Shown: positions 24,829 to 33,952, counted from the first letter of the stretch. The stretch: DNA of 64,000 bases from JBBSOK01 sp965219125 (GCA_965219125.1 CBDCMO010000002.1:1860001-1924000), one strand, 5' to 3'. Numbers and translations are program-made. Notes: generated by a model from the letters alone, not told the origin.

Positions 24829-25596
24829 ATGAAAAATAAAACTGCCCTAATAACAGGTGCAACATCAGGAATTGGAATGGCAACGGCAAAATTATTTGCT
24901 GAAAATGGCGTAAATCTTATTCTCTGCGGAAGAAGACAAGAACGACTAGATTCTCTAAAAGCTGAATTGTCCAAAAAAGTTGAAGTACTCACGCTAAATT
25001 TTGATGTCCGAGATAAAACCGAAGTTTTTGAAAAGCTTCAAAACCTCCCAAAAGAATTCGCAAAAGTTGATATTCTTTTAAACAACGCCGGTAATGCGCA
25101 CGGAATGGACACCATTCAAGATGGAGATGTTGATGATTGGGATGCCATGTTAGATATTAATGTGAAAGGACTTTTGTACGTTTCCAAAGCTATTTTACTA
25201 CAAATGTTGAAGGCAAATAGCGGACACATCATTAATATTGGCTCAACCGCAGGGAAAGAAGTGTATCCAAAAGGAAATGTTTATTGCGCGAGCAAACACG
25301 CTGTAGACGCCATAAATCAAGGAATGCGTTTAGATTTAAATGGAACAGGAATAAAAGTTGGCGCCATAAATCCCGGAATGGTGGAAACAGAATTTAGTAA
25401 AGTCCGTTTTAAAGATGATGATGAAAAAGCCGAAAAAGTTTACCAAAATTTCACGCCATTGCAACCCGAAGATATTGCAGACATTATTTGGTTTGCCGTA
25501 ACAAGGCCGCCACACGTAAATATTGCAGATTTAACGGTTATGTGTTTGGATCAGGCTTCGTCAACGGTTGTAAACAAGGGCTTCGGTACAATTTAG
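24829..25596 (+). CDS. short-chain dehydrogenase/reductase (YdfG-like)
   Basis: A 255-aa SDR. The cofactor motif TGATSGIGMATA is at residues 8-19; CGRRQERL after strand 2 suggests NADP(H) preference. NNAGNAHG, the catalytic Ser in INIGSTAG and YCASKHA (Tyr-x-x-x-Lys) are intact. It most resembles YdfG-type enzymes that oxidise serine, allo-threonine or 3-hydroxy acids, but the SDR family is too broad to fix the substrate. It is divergent from the Bat operon across a 288-bp gap with phased repeats. Confidence 0.9.
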   Translation: MKNKTALITGATSGIGMATAKLFAENGVNLILCGRRQERLDSLKAELSKKVEVLTLNFDVRDKTEVFEKLQNLPKEFAKVDILLNNAGNAHGMDTIQDGDVDDWDAMLDINVKGLLYVSKAILLQMLKANSGHIINIGSTAGKEVYPKGNVYCASKHAVDAINQGMRLDLNGTGIKVGAINPGMVETEFSKVRFKDDDEKAEKVYQNFTPLQPEDIADIIWFAVTRPPHVNIADLTVMCLDQASSTVVNKGFGTI

Positions 25597-25748
25597 CAAA
25601 AGTGGCTCTGCCTCTTTTACTAAATCACTCAGCCACCTTTGATTGTAATAAAATTAAAGTTTTTTGAAAATATAAATGAAATAAAACAAGTTGCGAGCAA
25701 TCTATTCAAAAGTATAAATGAAATTGAAAAAGTAAAGGTTTCTGAGTG

Positions 25749-25769
25749 ATCCCGATCTTTCATCGGGAT
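25749..25769. repeat. short inverted repeat upstream of the AlbA-domain gene
   Basis: ATCCCGAT (25749-25756) and ATCGGGAT (25762-25769) form an 8-bp hairpin with a CTTTC loop. It looks like a widespread short palindrome rather than a terminator. It lies inside the artificial upstream extension of the next reading frame (GTG at 25746), which supports the later ATG. Confidence 0.5.
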
Positions 25770-25799
25770 TGTACCGAAGAACCGCAATTACAAAAACAA

Positions 25800-26936
25800 A
25801 TGATCAACAAACGCCTTCTCATAAAAAACCTGCTCGCTCATAACGACGAGAGCAGTTTTTATGACAAAAAGCGAAAGTTGGATTTAAGCAGTAAGGAAGG
25901 AAAGGCGAAATTTCTAAAACATATATGCGCGTTAAGTAATAGCAATCCAAACAATAATAGTTTTATAGTTGTTGGTGTTGAAGACGAAACAAACGAAATA
26001 AACGGAGTCGATTTCTTTGACGATAGCAAATTACAAAACCTTGTAAATGCTTACCTCAGCAATGCGCCACTAGTAATTTATGAAAATGTAGCATTCCCAA
26101 ATTTGCCTTCAGATAAAGTGGTAGGATTGGTTACAATTAGGCCGAACGGCAAAATAACATCACTTCGCAAAAACATTTGGAAATATTGGGGTGGCAGCAT
26201 CTTTCTGCGTGATGGCAGCATAAGTATGCCCAAAAATTTTGATATTGAAATTAAGGATGTAAACAGCAATATTGTTGCATCAATAGAAAACAACGCCAAA
26301 AATAATATTGAACTTACTTTAGACGGCGTAATAGATTTTATAAACCACAAACACAAAGATTTAGATAGTAATTACAAAGTATTTAAAGAGCAATTTGTAG
26401 TTTGTTGGGCAGGAAAAACAAAACGGATTAAAAACGAAACCTATTTTTCAAGAGTTGATATTGAGCTAATTAACGAACAAGTGCGATTATTTTATTCGGA
26501 ATTAGACGAGATAAATATTATCGTAACTGAAGATTATTTCAAAATTGTAGAATACGTTCATTTAGGTTTAAATAATCAATTTAAATATCATCCGCTTGAA
26601 GAAGTTACTATACAATTCAACGAAAATGGGTCTTATCATATTGATACCAATTTACTTTTTGAGCCGCCACAATTCAACAAAAAAACGCTGCATCATATTT
26701 ATAATGCCAACAACGCTTTGCTTCAAAAATTGAAAGGAAACAGAGAATTTAATGCTTACGAACAAAAAGATTTAAAGCAATTTCCCGCCACTTATTTAAT
26801 CTGTTATCTAAACGGTTTTGATGACGCAAAGGAAAAACTGGAAGAATCAAAGCCTTATGTAAAAGCATATAATTTAGAGCTTTACACTATTTTAAAAGAA
26901 TCATTGCGCATTTTGAGAAAGGTGAATTATAATTAA
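25800..26936 (+). CDS. AlbA_2 (Schlafen-type) domain protein
   Basis: About 378 aa from the ATG at 25800 (MINKRLLIKNLLAHNDESSF). The first 150 residues form an AlbA_2-like domain: FYDKKRKLDLSSKEGKAKFL, then HICALSNSNPNNNSFIVVGV and the RPNGKITSLRKNIWKYWGGS region before FLRDGSISMP. The remainder is alpha/beta, with no recognised domain and no C-terminal ATPase or winged helix of the usual partners. AlbA_2 domains bind nucleic acid or act as RNA-cleaving folds in some regulators and defence proteins; the role here is unknown. A GTG at 25746 would add a hairpin-coded leader and is unlikely. Confidence 0.8.
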   Translation: MINKRLLIKNLLAHNDESSFYDKKRKLDLSSKEGKAKFLKHICALSNSNPNNNSFIVVGVEDETNEINGVDFFDDSKLQNLVNAYLSNAPLVIYENVAFPNLPSDKVVGLVTIRPNGKITSLRKNIWKYWGGSIFLRDGSISMPKNFDIEIKDVNSNIVASIENNAKNNIELTLDGVIDFINHKHKDLDSNYKVFKEQFVVCWAGKTKRIKNETYFSRVDIELINEQVRLFYSELDEINIIVTEDYFKIVEYVHLGLNNQFKYHPLEEVTIQFNENGSYHIDTNLLFEPPQFNKKTLHHIYNANNALLQKLKGNREFNAYEQKDLKQFPATYLICYLNGFDDAKEKLEESKPYVKAYNLELYTILKESLRILRKVNYN

Positions 26937-26971
26937 ATTTTGTGCTTTTAGGAATACAAAAACAAACGTTT

Positions 26972-27970
26972 ATGAAAACAATTTTTATACTATTCCTTCT
27001 AATTATTTCGTCAATTTCAGGATTTTCTCAATGTAGTATAAATCCTTATATTCAAAATAATTATGAGGTGGACGCAAAAGTTTTAGCATTAAGGGAAATT
27101 TTAAATAATCCATCAGATCCAGATTACGACAACCCTTTTGTACCATTAGAACGCTACACACCTTATTTAGAAAGGTTGTCTGCAATTTATGAAAATCCAT
27201 ATAATAGCCCTATGGTAGATTCTTTATTTAATGAATATAAATTCCATGTAAATGTAGAATATACTTTCCAAACACCTTCAAAAAAAATAATTTTCGGAGT
27301 GGATAATAATGTAAATTGGATTGAAGATTTTAAAAACACTGGAATATCTGGTGTTTCAGAATTGGATGATTTAATGGCGTTATATCAATTTTCAATTTCT
27401 TCATTTATAGTTCTTCCAAGTGCAGGAGTTACATATTTTTATATTATTACATCCTTTGATTTTTTAAATGTTACAGCTTTAACAGACGATTTTGCTTCAG
27501 TTAGGGATATAAATTTAGCGGGAGCTTATGTTGATATTGACGAAAGGTTTAATTACACGGGAAATATTCCATACGCGGTAGAGAATTGGATTATCGAGGT
27601 CTGCGATATATGGGTAGAAAATGATACATTCACATTTGTACTTATGGGTGATGATTGTCCTTCCGGTTGTCAGGAAACGGAATTCAGATATGCATATGTA
27701 ACCGACGACTATGAAGTGCTTTCAACATCTGAAAATGAATTGTTTAAATTTTCAATATTTCCCAATCCAGTTAAAGATAAATTATTCTTGAGTAGTAATT
27801 CTTTGGAAATACATGCAATTCAAATTTATTCCACTCAAGGAAAATTGATAAAAACTGCGGAAGGAAATTTCACTGAGATTGACGTATCACAATTGAAAGC
27901 TGGAATGTATTTTGTTGAAATTAATAATTCCGAAGGAAACAAAAGCATACAAAAATTTATTAAAAATTAA
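26972..27970 (+). CDS. secreted protein with T9SS type-A sorting domain
   Basis: 332 aa from the ATG at 26972. A signal peptide (KTIFILFLLIISSISGFSQ) leads a 240-aa region I do not recognise; it includes the Cys-rich MGDDCPSGCQETEFRY near its end. The last 80 residues are a type IX secretion C-terminal domain: FSIFPNPVKDKLFLSS, IYSTQGKLIKTAEG, LKAGMYFVEINNSEGNKSIQ and a basic end. The protein should be exported across the outer membrane and attached or released. An upstream ATG (26942) lacks signal-peptide logic. Confidence 0.88.
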   Translation: MKTIFILFLLIISSISGFSQCSINPYIQNNYEVDAKVLALREILNNPSDPDYDNPFVPLERYTPYLERLSAIYENPYNSPMVDSLFNEYKFHVNVEYTFQTPSKKIIFGVDNNVNWIEDFKNTGISGVSELDDLMALYQFSISSFIVLPSAGVTYFYIITSFDFLNVTALTDDFASVRDINLAGAYVDIDERFNYTGNIPYAVENWIIEVCDIWVENDTFTFVLMGDDCPSGCQETEFRYAYVTDDYEVLSTSENELFKFSIFPNPVKDKLFLSSNSLEIHAIQIYSTQGKLIKTAEGNFTEIDVSQLKAGMYFVEINNSEGNKSIQKFIKN

Positions 27971-27991
27971 ATAACCACCAATCTAAATACA

Positions 27992-29134
27992 ATGGGAATT
28001 TTCGATAAAATAAAAGAGAAACTTAGTAATGAGTTTATAGATATAATTGAATGGCTTGATTATACAGACGATACTATTTGCCATCGCTTTGAACGTTACC
28101 AAAACGAAATTAAAAACAACGCCAAACTTATTGTTCGCGAAGGTCAAACCGCCGTTTTTATAAATGAAGGTCAACTTGCCGATGTTTTTAAACCTGGAAC
28201 ATACACGTTAAACACACAAAATATGCCAATTCTAACCACATTGAAAGGTTGGAAATATGGTTTTGACAGCCCGTTTAAAGCTGAAGTTTATTTTGTAAAC
28301 ACCCACTTATTTACAGACGAAAAATGGGGCACAAAAAACCCGATTACTTTAAATGACGAACGTTTCGGCCTTGTTGAAATACGAGCCTTCGGAACATACG
28401 CTTACCGAATTAATGATGCAGGTAAATTTTTAATTGACATTGTTGGAACAGACAATAATTTCACCAATTTCGAAATAAACGAACACCTAAAAAGCCTTAT
28501 CGCCACTCGTTTTACCGACACGGTTGGCGAAGCAAAATTACCGATAGAACTTTACGCCGCCAACACAACCGAACTTTCTGAAACCTGCAAAGAAGTAATG
28601 CAGCCAGAGTTTAACAGCGTTGGTATTTCTTTAGAAAAATTCTTTATCGAGAACGTTTCAATGCCTGAAGAGCTTAAAAAAGAAATTTTCGAATATAGCC
28701 GTCTAGACAAAATAGATTTAGATAAACTTACAAAATTCAAAACTGCAAAGGCTATTGAAGCAGCGGCAACTAATGAAGGCGGAACCGCCGGAGCCGGAAT
28801 GGGAATGGGAATGGGCTTTGTACTCTCACAACAAATGGGCGGAATGATGAGCCCGCAAATGGGTGGCCAACAACAGCAAATGCAAAAGCAACCGCAAGGC
28901 GGATCCATGCCTCCGCCAATGCCACAAGCCGTTCAATATTTTTATTCGGCAAATGGGCAACAAGCTGGTCCGGTTGGTATACAGCAATTGCAAACTTTAT
29001 TTGCAAACCGAACCATTAATAAAGACACGTTGGTCTGGAAAGCTGGAATGAGCGAATGGACAGCGCTAAATCAAGTTGAAGAACTTAAAGCATTTTTGGG
29101 CGGCAGCACGCCACCACCATTGCCAGCTCAGTAA
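27992..29134 (+). CDS. SPFH-domain protein with C-terminal GYF_2 domain
   Basis: A 380-aa protein. Residues about 30-235 form an SPFH/YdjI-like (virion-core-type) domain: LIVREGQTAVFINEGQLADV, FKPGTYTLNTQNMPILTTLK, and EVYFVNTHLF. A Gly/Met/Gln/Pro-rich linker (about 262-310) leads to a GYF_2 domain (YFYSANGQQAGPVGIQQLQT, then TLVWKAGMSEW). There is no N-terminal membrane anchor. In Bacillus, YdjI acts with PspA and YdjG/YdjH in membrane-stress response; here the next gene encodes a zinc-ribbon membrane protein that resembles YdjG in layout. Confidence 0.88.
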   Translation: MGIFDKIKEKLSNEFIDIIEWLDYTDDTICHRFERYQNEIKNNAKLIVREGQTAVFINEGQLADVFKPGTYTLNTQNMPILTTLKGWKYGFDSPFKAEVYFVNTHLFTDEKWGTKNPITLNDERFGLVEIRAFGTYAYRINDAGKFLIDIVGTDNNFTNFEINEHLKSLIATRFTDTVGEAKLPIELYAANTTELSETCKEVMQPEFNSVGISLEKFFIENVSMPEELKKEIFEYSRLDKIDLDKLTKFKTAKAIEAAATNEGGTAGAGMGMGMGFVLSQQMGGMMSPQMGGQQQQMQKQPQGGSMPPPMPQAVQYFYSANGQQAGPVGIQQLQTLFANRTINKDTLVWKAGMSEWTALNQVEELKAFLGGSTPPPLPAQ

Positions 29135-29140
29135 TATTAA

Positions 29141-30244
29141 ATGGAAGAAGTTTCTCCAAAAAAATCTGAACTTAAAAAATCCTGCGTCAATTGTGGCGCA
29201 GAGCTTTTATATGCGCCCGGAACAACCGAATTAAAATGTCAATATTGCGGTCACGTTGAACAAATTACTCCTGCAGAAACACAATTTGTAGAGCTTGAGC
29301 TAAACCCATATTTAGAGCAAATGGGCTCCCAATCTCATACTGAAGAAATTTTAATGCTTCAGTGTAAAAATTGCGGTGCAAATCAACATATTGAAGAAAA
29401 TTATAAATCGCTTCACTGCGTTTATTGCGGAAATCCATTCATTATTGAAGATGCAACAAAAGAAGAATGGATTTTGCCCGGCGCAGTTTTACCATTTCAA
29501 TTAGAACAAAAAAAAGGGCATCAAATCTTTCAGAAATGGGTAAAAGATCTTTGGTGGGCACCCAATAATTTGCAGCGCGCCTCTTTAGATCCAGCATTTA
29601 CAAAAGGACTTTATTTGCCTTATTGGACTTTTGATGCGCAATTGTATGCAGATTACACAGGCCAACGAGGCGAATATTATTATGTTTCGGTGCCTTATAC
29701 AACAACGGTAAACGGTAAAACTGTGACACAAACAAGGCAAGAACGCAGAACACGCTGGTATCCTGCAAGTGGTAATATTTCTGGATTTGTTGATGATACT
29801 CTAATAAAAGCGAGCAAGCAAAAAGCAGGCGTTATTCCGCAGAAAATTGCGAGGTGGAATTTAAAAATGCTTCAACCTTTTGACAGCAGTTATTTATCAG
29901 GTTTTGTAACCGAAAAATATACCATTCCACTAATGGAAGGGCATTTAGAAAGTAATAAAGAAGCCGAAAATATTGCAAGAGTTTGGGCCGCGAGGGATAT
30001 TGGTGGCGACGATCAGCGCGTTTCATCCATAAAAATGAAACTTTCTGAAGAAACGTTTAAACATATTTTGCTTCCAGTTTATATTAGTTCCTATAAGTTT
30101 AAAGGCAAAAACTATAACTTTTTTGTAAACGGACAAACAGGCGAACTTTCGGGCCAACGCCCGTATTCATTTTGGAAAATTTTCCTATTTTCTTTGATGA
30201 TTTTAGTTGTAATTCTCATAATTTATTACTTTATTAACCAATGA
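29141..30244 (+). CDS. double zinc-ribbon protein with C-terminal membrane anchor
   Basis: A 367-aa protein with two four-cysteine ribbons: CVNCGAELLYAPG with CQYCGH (residues about 15-40), and CKNCGANQHIEEN with CVYCGNPF (about 73-98). A 240-aa domain with YLPYWTFDAQLYADYTGQRG follows, and one membrane helix (FLFSLMILVVILIIYYFIN) ends the protein. The layout fits a YdjG-like partner of the SPFH gene 6 bp upstream. It overlaps the following phosphatase gene by 4 bp (ATGA). Confidence 0.82.
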   Translation: MEEVSPKKSELKKSCVNCGAELLYAPGTTELKCQYCGHVEQITPAETQFVELELNPYLEQMGSQSHTEEILMLQCKNCGANQHIEENYKSLHCVYCGNPFIIEDATKEEWILPGAVLPFQLEQKKGHQIFQKWVKDLWWAPNNLQRASLDPAFTKGLYLPYWTFDAQLYADYTGQRGEYYYVSVPYTTTVNGKTVTQTRQERRTRWYPASGNISGFVDDTLIKASKQKAGVIPQKIARWNLKMLQPFDSSYLSGFVTEKYTIPLMEGHLESNKEAENIARVWAARDIGGDDQRVSSIKMKLSEETFKHILLPVYISSYKFKGKNYNFFVNGQTGELSGQRPYSFWKIFLFSLMILVVILIIYYFINQ

Positions 30245-30975
30245 GAAAATTGGTAATTGGTGATATCCACGGCGGTCTTCGTGGTTTAAAACAAGTTTTA
30301 AATAAGGTTGAAATACAAAAAGACGACAAATTTATTTTTGTTGGAGATTATGTTGATGGTTGGAGTGATAATGCTGAAACTATTAGATTTTTGATTGAAT
30401 TTTCAAAAAAACAGGATTGCATATTTCTTCGAGGGAATCACGATGAACTTTTATATAATTATTTAATCGGTAAAGAAATGTCTGAAATGTGGTTGAATCA
30501 CGGTGGAAAATCAAGCATTAAAAGTTATCAAAATCTTTCCTCTGAAGAAATTAAAAAGCATATTGATTTTCTTAATTCGCTTGAAAATTTTTATATAGAT
30601 GAAGATAACAATTGCTTTCTGCACGCAGGTTTTACAAACCAAAAAGGTCCTAAATTCGAATATTATGAAAATACCGTTTATTGGGATAGAACTTTATGGG
30701 AAATGGTTTGTGCCTTAGATAAAAATATTTCGACAACTGATGATAAATACCCAAAACGCTTAACAAATTTCAAAGAAATATTTATCGGTCATACACCCGT
30801 TACACGCGTTGGTTTTTCAAAACCCGCAAACTTTGCCAATGTATGGAATGTTGATACAGGCGCAGCTTTTAAAGGTTCAATATCAATTATGGATGTTAAT
30901 ACGAAAGTAGTTTGGCAAAGTGAGCCCGTTTATACTTTGTATCCTAATGAAGACGGAAGAAACGAAAGTGGTTAA
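30241..30975 (+). CDS. PPP-type metallophosphatase
   Basis: A 244-aa calcineurin-like phosphatase with the full dimetal signature: GDIHGGLRGL at residues 7-16, GDYVDGW at about 36, and RGNHDELLY at about 66; later histidines lie in CFLHAGF and IGHTPVTRVGF. It resembles bacterial serine/threonine phosphatases and diadenosine-tetraphosphatase-like PPP enzymes; substrate unknown. Its start overlaps the zinc-ribbon gene stop by 4 bp, so it is translationally coupled to the SPFH/zinc-ribbon pair. Confidence 0.92.
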   Translation: MRKLVIGDIHGGLRGLKQVLNKVEIQKDDKFIFVGDYVDGWSDNAETIRFLIEFSKKQDCIFLRGNHDELLYNYLIGKEMSEMWLNHGGKSSIKSYQNLSSEEIKKHIDFLNSLENFYIDEDNNCFLHAGFTNQKGPKFEYYENTVYWDRTLWEMVCALDKNISTTDDKYPKRLTNFKEIFIGHTPVTRVGFSKPANFANVWNVDTGAAFKGSISIMDVNTKVVWQSEPVYTLYPNEDGRNESG

Positions 30976-31055
30976 TTCCAAAACTGCAGGTCTTAAATAC
31001 CTGGCAGTTTTGGAATTCAACTTTAAATTAGATTCGAATCATTGCTAAATTAAAA

Positions 31056-31088
31056 AAACCCCAAAGATCTTCGAGACCTTTGGGGTTT
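31056..31088 (+). terminator. strong terminator after the phosphatase gene
   Basis: AAACCCCAAAG (31056-31066) pairs with CTTTGGGGTTT (31078-31088); the interior TCT-TCG-AGA closes the stem further after one mismatch. A-runs and T-runs flank it. It lies between the end of the SPFH cluster and the convergent ALDH gene and may serve both strands. Confidence 0.85.
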
Positions 31089-31110
31089 AATATTCTTCGG
31101 AATACTAGCT

Positions 31111-31140
31111 CCTCCCTTTTGGGGAGGCTGGGTGGGGATT
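31111..31140. repeat. G/C-rich palindromic repeat, copy 1
   Basis: CCTCCC-TTTT-GGGGAGG followed by CTGGGTGGGG, abutting the ALDH stop codon. Related copies lie at 40356-40390 and 53210-53270. Confidence 0.7.
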
Positions 31141-32692
31141 ACAAATCAAATTTAATTCCTTGCGCTAAAGGAAGCTCATCTGAATAGTTAACAGTATTCG
31201 TTTGTCTTCTCATATATACCTTCCAAGCATCAGACCCAGACTCTCGTCCGCCACCTGTTTCTTTTTCGCCACCAAAAGCGCCACCAATTTCAGCTCCCGA
31301 TGTACCAATATTTACATTGGCAATTCCACAATCTGATCCTGCGAATGATAAAAACTTTTCAGCTTCTTTTAATTCATTGGTCATTATTGCAGAAGATAAA
31401 CCTTGTGCAACACCATTTTGTTTTTCGATTGCATTTTCTACATCGCCACTATATTTTATCAAATACAAAATTGGGGCAAATGTTTCGTGTTGTACAATTT
31501 TATAACTGTTTTCGGCTTCAATGATTGCTGGTTTTACGTAGCATCCACTTTCATAACCTTCGCCTTCTAAAACGCCACCTTCAACTAGAACTTTTCCGCC
31601 TTCAACTTTTGCTTTTTCAATTGCATTTAAATAAGTTTCAACCGCATCTTTATCGATTAACGGCCCAACGTGATTTTTTTCATCAAGTGGATTTCCGATA
31701 ACAATTTGCTTATAAGCACCTACTATCGCATCTCTTACTTTATCATAAACACTTTCGTGAATAATTAATCTTCGGGTTGATGTACAACGCTGCCCACAAG
31801 TTCCTACGGCGCCAAATACTGCTCCCGGAACAACTACTTTTAAATCTGCAGTTGGTGTAATAATAATGGCGTTGTTTCCACCCAATTCCAATAAAGATTT
31901 TCCAAAGCGCTCTGCTACTTTCGCACCAACTATACGCCCCATTCTTGTAGAACCTGTTGCAGAAATTAAAGGAATTCTTGCATCTGTTGTCATCATTTCG
32001 CCCACTTTGTAATCGCCGTTGATGATGGAAGAAATTCCTTCTGGAAGGTTATTTTCTTTTAGTACGCCAGCAATTATATTTTGACATGCTACGGAGCACA
32101 AAGGCGCTTTTTCGCTTGCTTTCCACACACAAACATCTCCACAAACCCAAGCCAATGCTGTATTCCAAGCCCAAACTGCCACTGGAAAATTAAATGCTGA
32201 AATAATCCCTACAATTCCAATAGAGTGCCATTGCTCACGCATTACATGGCCTGGACGCTCAGAAGGTATAGTTTGACCGTTTAACTGGCGCGAAAGTCCA
32301 ACTGCGAAATCACAGATGTCTATCATTTCTTGAACTTCGCCGTAACCTTCTTGCAATGATTTGCCCATTTCATAAGAAACTAATTTCCCTAATGGTTTTT
32401 TCATTTCGCGAAGTTTATTACCAAATTGGCGAACAATCTCTCCACGTTGTGGCGCTGGCATAGCTCTAAAAGATAAAAATGCTTTTTGAGCAGAAGCAAT
32501 TACTTGCTCATATTCTTCCTTTGTTGTAGATGTTACTTTTCCAATTAATTCACCGTTTACTGGAGAATACGACGAAATTTCTTCGCCTCCCGGAAACCAT
32601 TTGTTACCTGTAGATGTTCCGTGGTTTAAGTTTTTAATTCCTAATTTTTCCAATGCTTCTTCAATCCCGAAGCTAGTGGTTGTTGTTTGCAT
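31139..32692 (-). CDS. aldehyde dehydrogenase, ALDH7 (antiquitin) type
   Basis: A 517-aa aldehyde dehydrogenase. IGIVGIISAFNFPVAVWAWN is the cofactor-side motif, ATGSTRMGR the glycine-rich loop, the general base is Glu in LELGGNN (about 268), and the nucleophile is Cys in GTCGQRCTSTRR (about 302). NVNIGTSGAEIGGAFGGEKE near the end is characteristic of ALDH7, which oxidises alpha-aminoadipate semialdehyde (piperideine-6-carboxylate) in lysine breakdown. The neighbouring 3-hydroxyanthranilate dioxygenase gene leaves open a role in aromatic semialdehyde oxidation; I favour the lysine role on sequence. Confidence 0.92.
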   Translation of the reverse strand: MQTTTTSFGIEEALEKLGIKNLNHGTSTGNKWFPGGEEISSYSPVNGELIGKVTSTTKEEYEQVIASAQKAFLSFRAMPAPQRGEIVRQFGNKLREMKKPLGKLVSYEMGKSLQEGYGEVQEMIDICDFAVGLSRQLNGQTIPSERPGHVMREQWHSIGIVGIISAFNFPVAVWAWNTALAWVCGDVCVWKASEKAPLCSVACQNIIAGVLKENNLPEGISSIINGDYKVGEMMTTDARIPLISATGSTRMGRIVGAKVAERFGKSLLELGGNNAIIITPTADLKVVVPGAVFGAVGTCGQRCTSTRRLIIHESVYDKVRDAIVGAYKQIVIGNPLDEKNHVGPLIDKDAVETYLNAIEKAKVEGGKVLVEGGVLEGEGYESGCYVKPAIIEAENSYKIVQHETFAPILYLIKYSGDVENAIEKQNGVAQGLSSAIMTNELKEAEKFLSFAGSDCGIANVNIGTSGAEIGGAFGGEKETGGGRESGSDAWKVYMRRQTNTVNYSDELPLAQGIKFDL

Positions 32693-32849
32693 ATAATTGT
32701 AATTTTATAATTCCCGCCCATCAACTATCGCTCAGGATAAACTGCGGCTGGAAATCTTTTGATTTGTTCTAAATTTTAAATAAAGCGCGAAGGTACATAA
32801 TACACTGAAGAATGTAAAATGAAAGGGTATCTGTTTGATAGGTAAAGTG

Positions 32850-33386
32850 TTAATCTTGTGTGAAACGTTTATCTGTTTCCATTACCGTTCCACATTTGTC
32901 GCAGGTTCTTAATTCTTTACTTCCAAAAAAATGTTTGAAGTGTTCAAGAAAATCTGTTTCAATATTATTCAATGGAAAGTAAACTTCATATAATTTGTTG
33001 TTGCAATTATCACAGAACCAAAGCAAGCCATCTTTGCCTTCCAAATCTATTCTTTTTCGCTCAATAACCAAACCAATAGAATTAGCCTCGCGAACTGGAG
33101 AATGTGGCACTTTACCGGGATGAAGATACATATCGCCAGGCCCGAGTTGCATTTCGCGCTTCTTACCTTCATCTTGAACAAATACTTTTATATTTCCTTC
33201 AAGCTGATAAAAAAGTTCTTCGGTTTCGTTGTAATGGTAATCTTTTCGGGCATTTGGACCTGCCACAACCATAACTATATAATCGCCGGCATCAGCATAT
33301 AAATTCTTGTTGCCAACGGGTGGTTTTAATAAATCTCGATTGTCTTCAATCCACTTATTTAGGTTAAAAGGTTTTTGAATAGCCAT
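32850..33386 (-). CDS. 3-hydroxyanthranilate 3,4-dioxygenase
   Basis: A 178-aa cupin that opens the ring of 3-hydroxyanthranilate in the kynurenine route to quinolinate and NAD. Catalytic iron ligands are His51 and Glu57 in HYNETEE and His95 in GKVPHSPVR. The C-terminal rubredoxin-like site has CDNC (125-128) and CDKC (162-165). The match to HAAO/NbaC is along the whole length. No other kynurenine-pathway gene is in the window. The gap of about 150 bp to the ALDH gene suggests separate promoters or a loose operon. Confidence 0.95.
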   Translation of the reverse strand: MAIQKPFNLNKWIEDNRDLLKPPVGNKNLYADAGDYIVMVVAGPNARKDYHYNETEELFYQLEGNIKVFVQDEGKKREMQLGPGDMYLHPGKVPHSPVREANSIGLVIERKRIDLEGKDGLLWFCDNCNNKLYEVYFPLNNIETDFLEHFKHFFGSKELRTCDKCGTVMETDKRFTQD

Positions 33387-33451
33387 AGCCGTACTTTTAG
33401 TTTGTGGTAAAAATACGGCTTTTGGGCTAAAATAAAAAAGGGGATAATTGT

Positions 33452-33952
33452 TTACTTTTTATAGAAAATCTGGGTGAAGAAATACTGTCCATTTTCAGCT
33501 TTCAAAACACCGAAACCGCAATCTGTATAAGGACCTTCAATAATTGCCTTGTGGGATGGGCTTAATAACCAAGCATTTACAACATCTTCCGCGCTGTTGT
33601 AACCATAAGCAACATTTTCAGCAACCGATGTGGCGCCTCTTTGCTTGAGAGCTTGAGATCTTGTTTCAAAATCATCATGATTTACGGAGTGTGTGTCTAT
33701 CATATATAAGGTGTGATCGGTAGCGTATGCAGACGCATATGTAGCGTCATTAGTTATGGCACCTTTTCCAAGACTCGCTCTATGTTCATTAACTAAAGTC
33801 AGAATTTGATCTGCCATTTGCCAATCTGTTTTGTTTGACAAATTCAAGTCTATAGTAATTGATTGTTGTTCTGATTCTATTTCGTCTTTAGTACAAGAAC
33901 AAAATACTAGCGTAATAAGGATTGCAATGAATCCGAAGTTGAAATTTTTCAT
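33452..33952 (-). CDS. CAP/SCP domain lipoprotein
   Basis: A 166-aa protein with a lipoprotein signal ending in the lipobox FCSC (Cys20). The CAP domain follows: ADQILTLVNEHRASLGKG, TDHTLYMIDTHSVNHDDF, SVAENVAYGYNSAEDVV and WLLSPSHKAIIEGPYTDCGF, which are the four CAP signatures with their His and Glu residues. Bacterial CAP proteins are secreted; their biochemical roles vary and are mostly unproven. It is bordered upstream by the longest gene-free region in the window. Confidence 0.93.
   Translation of the reverse strand: MKNFNFGFIAILITLVFCSCTKDEIESEQQSITIDLNLSNKTDWQMADQILTLVNEHRASLGKGAITNDATYASAYATDHTLYMIDTHSVNHDDFETRSQALKQRGATSVAENVAYGYNSAEDVVNAWLLSPSHKAIIEGPYTDCGFGVLKAENGQYFFTQIFYKK

Noticed and set aside
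25620..25742. Possible gene remnant before the AlbA-domain gene (in-frame segment ending KSINEIEKVKVSE)
   Set aside because: About 40 codons with no start and no recognisable domain; too short to call a remnant with any support.
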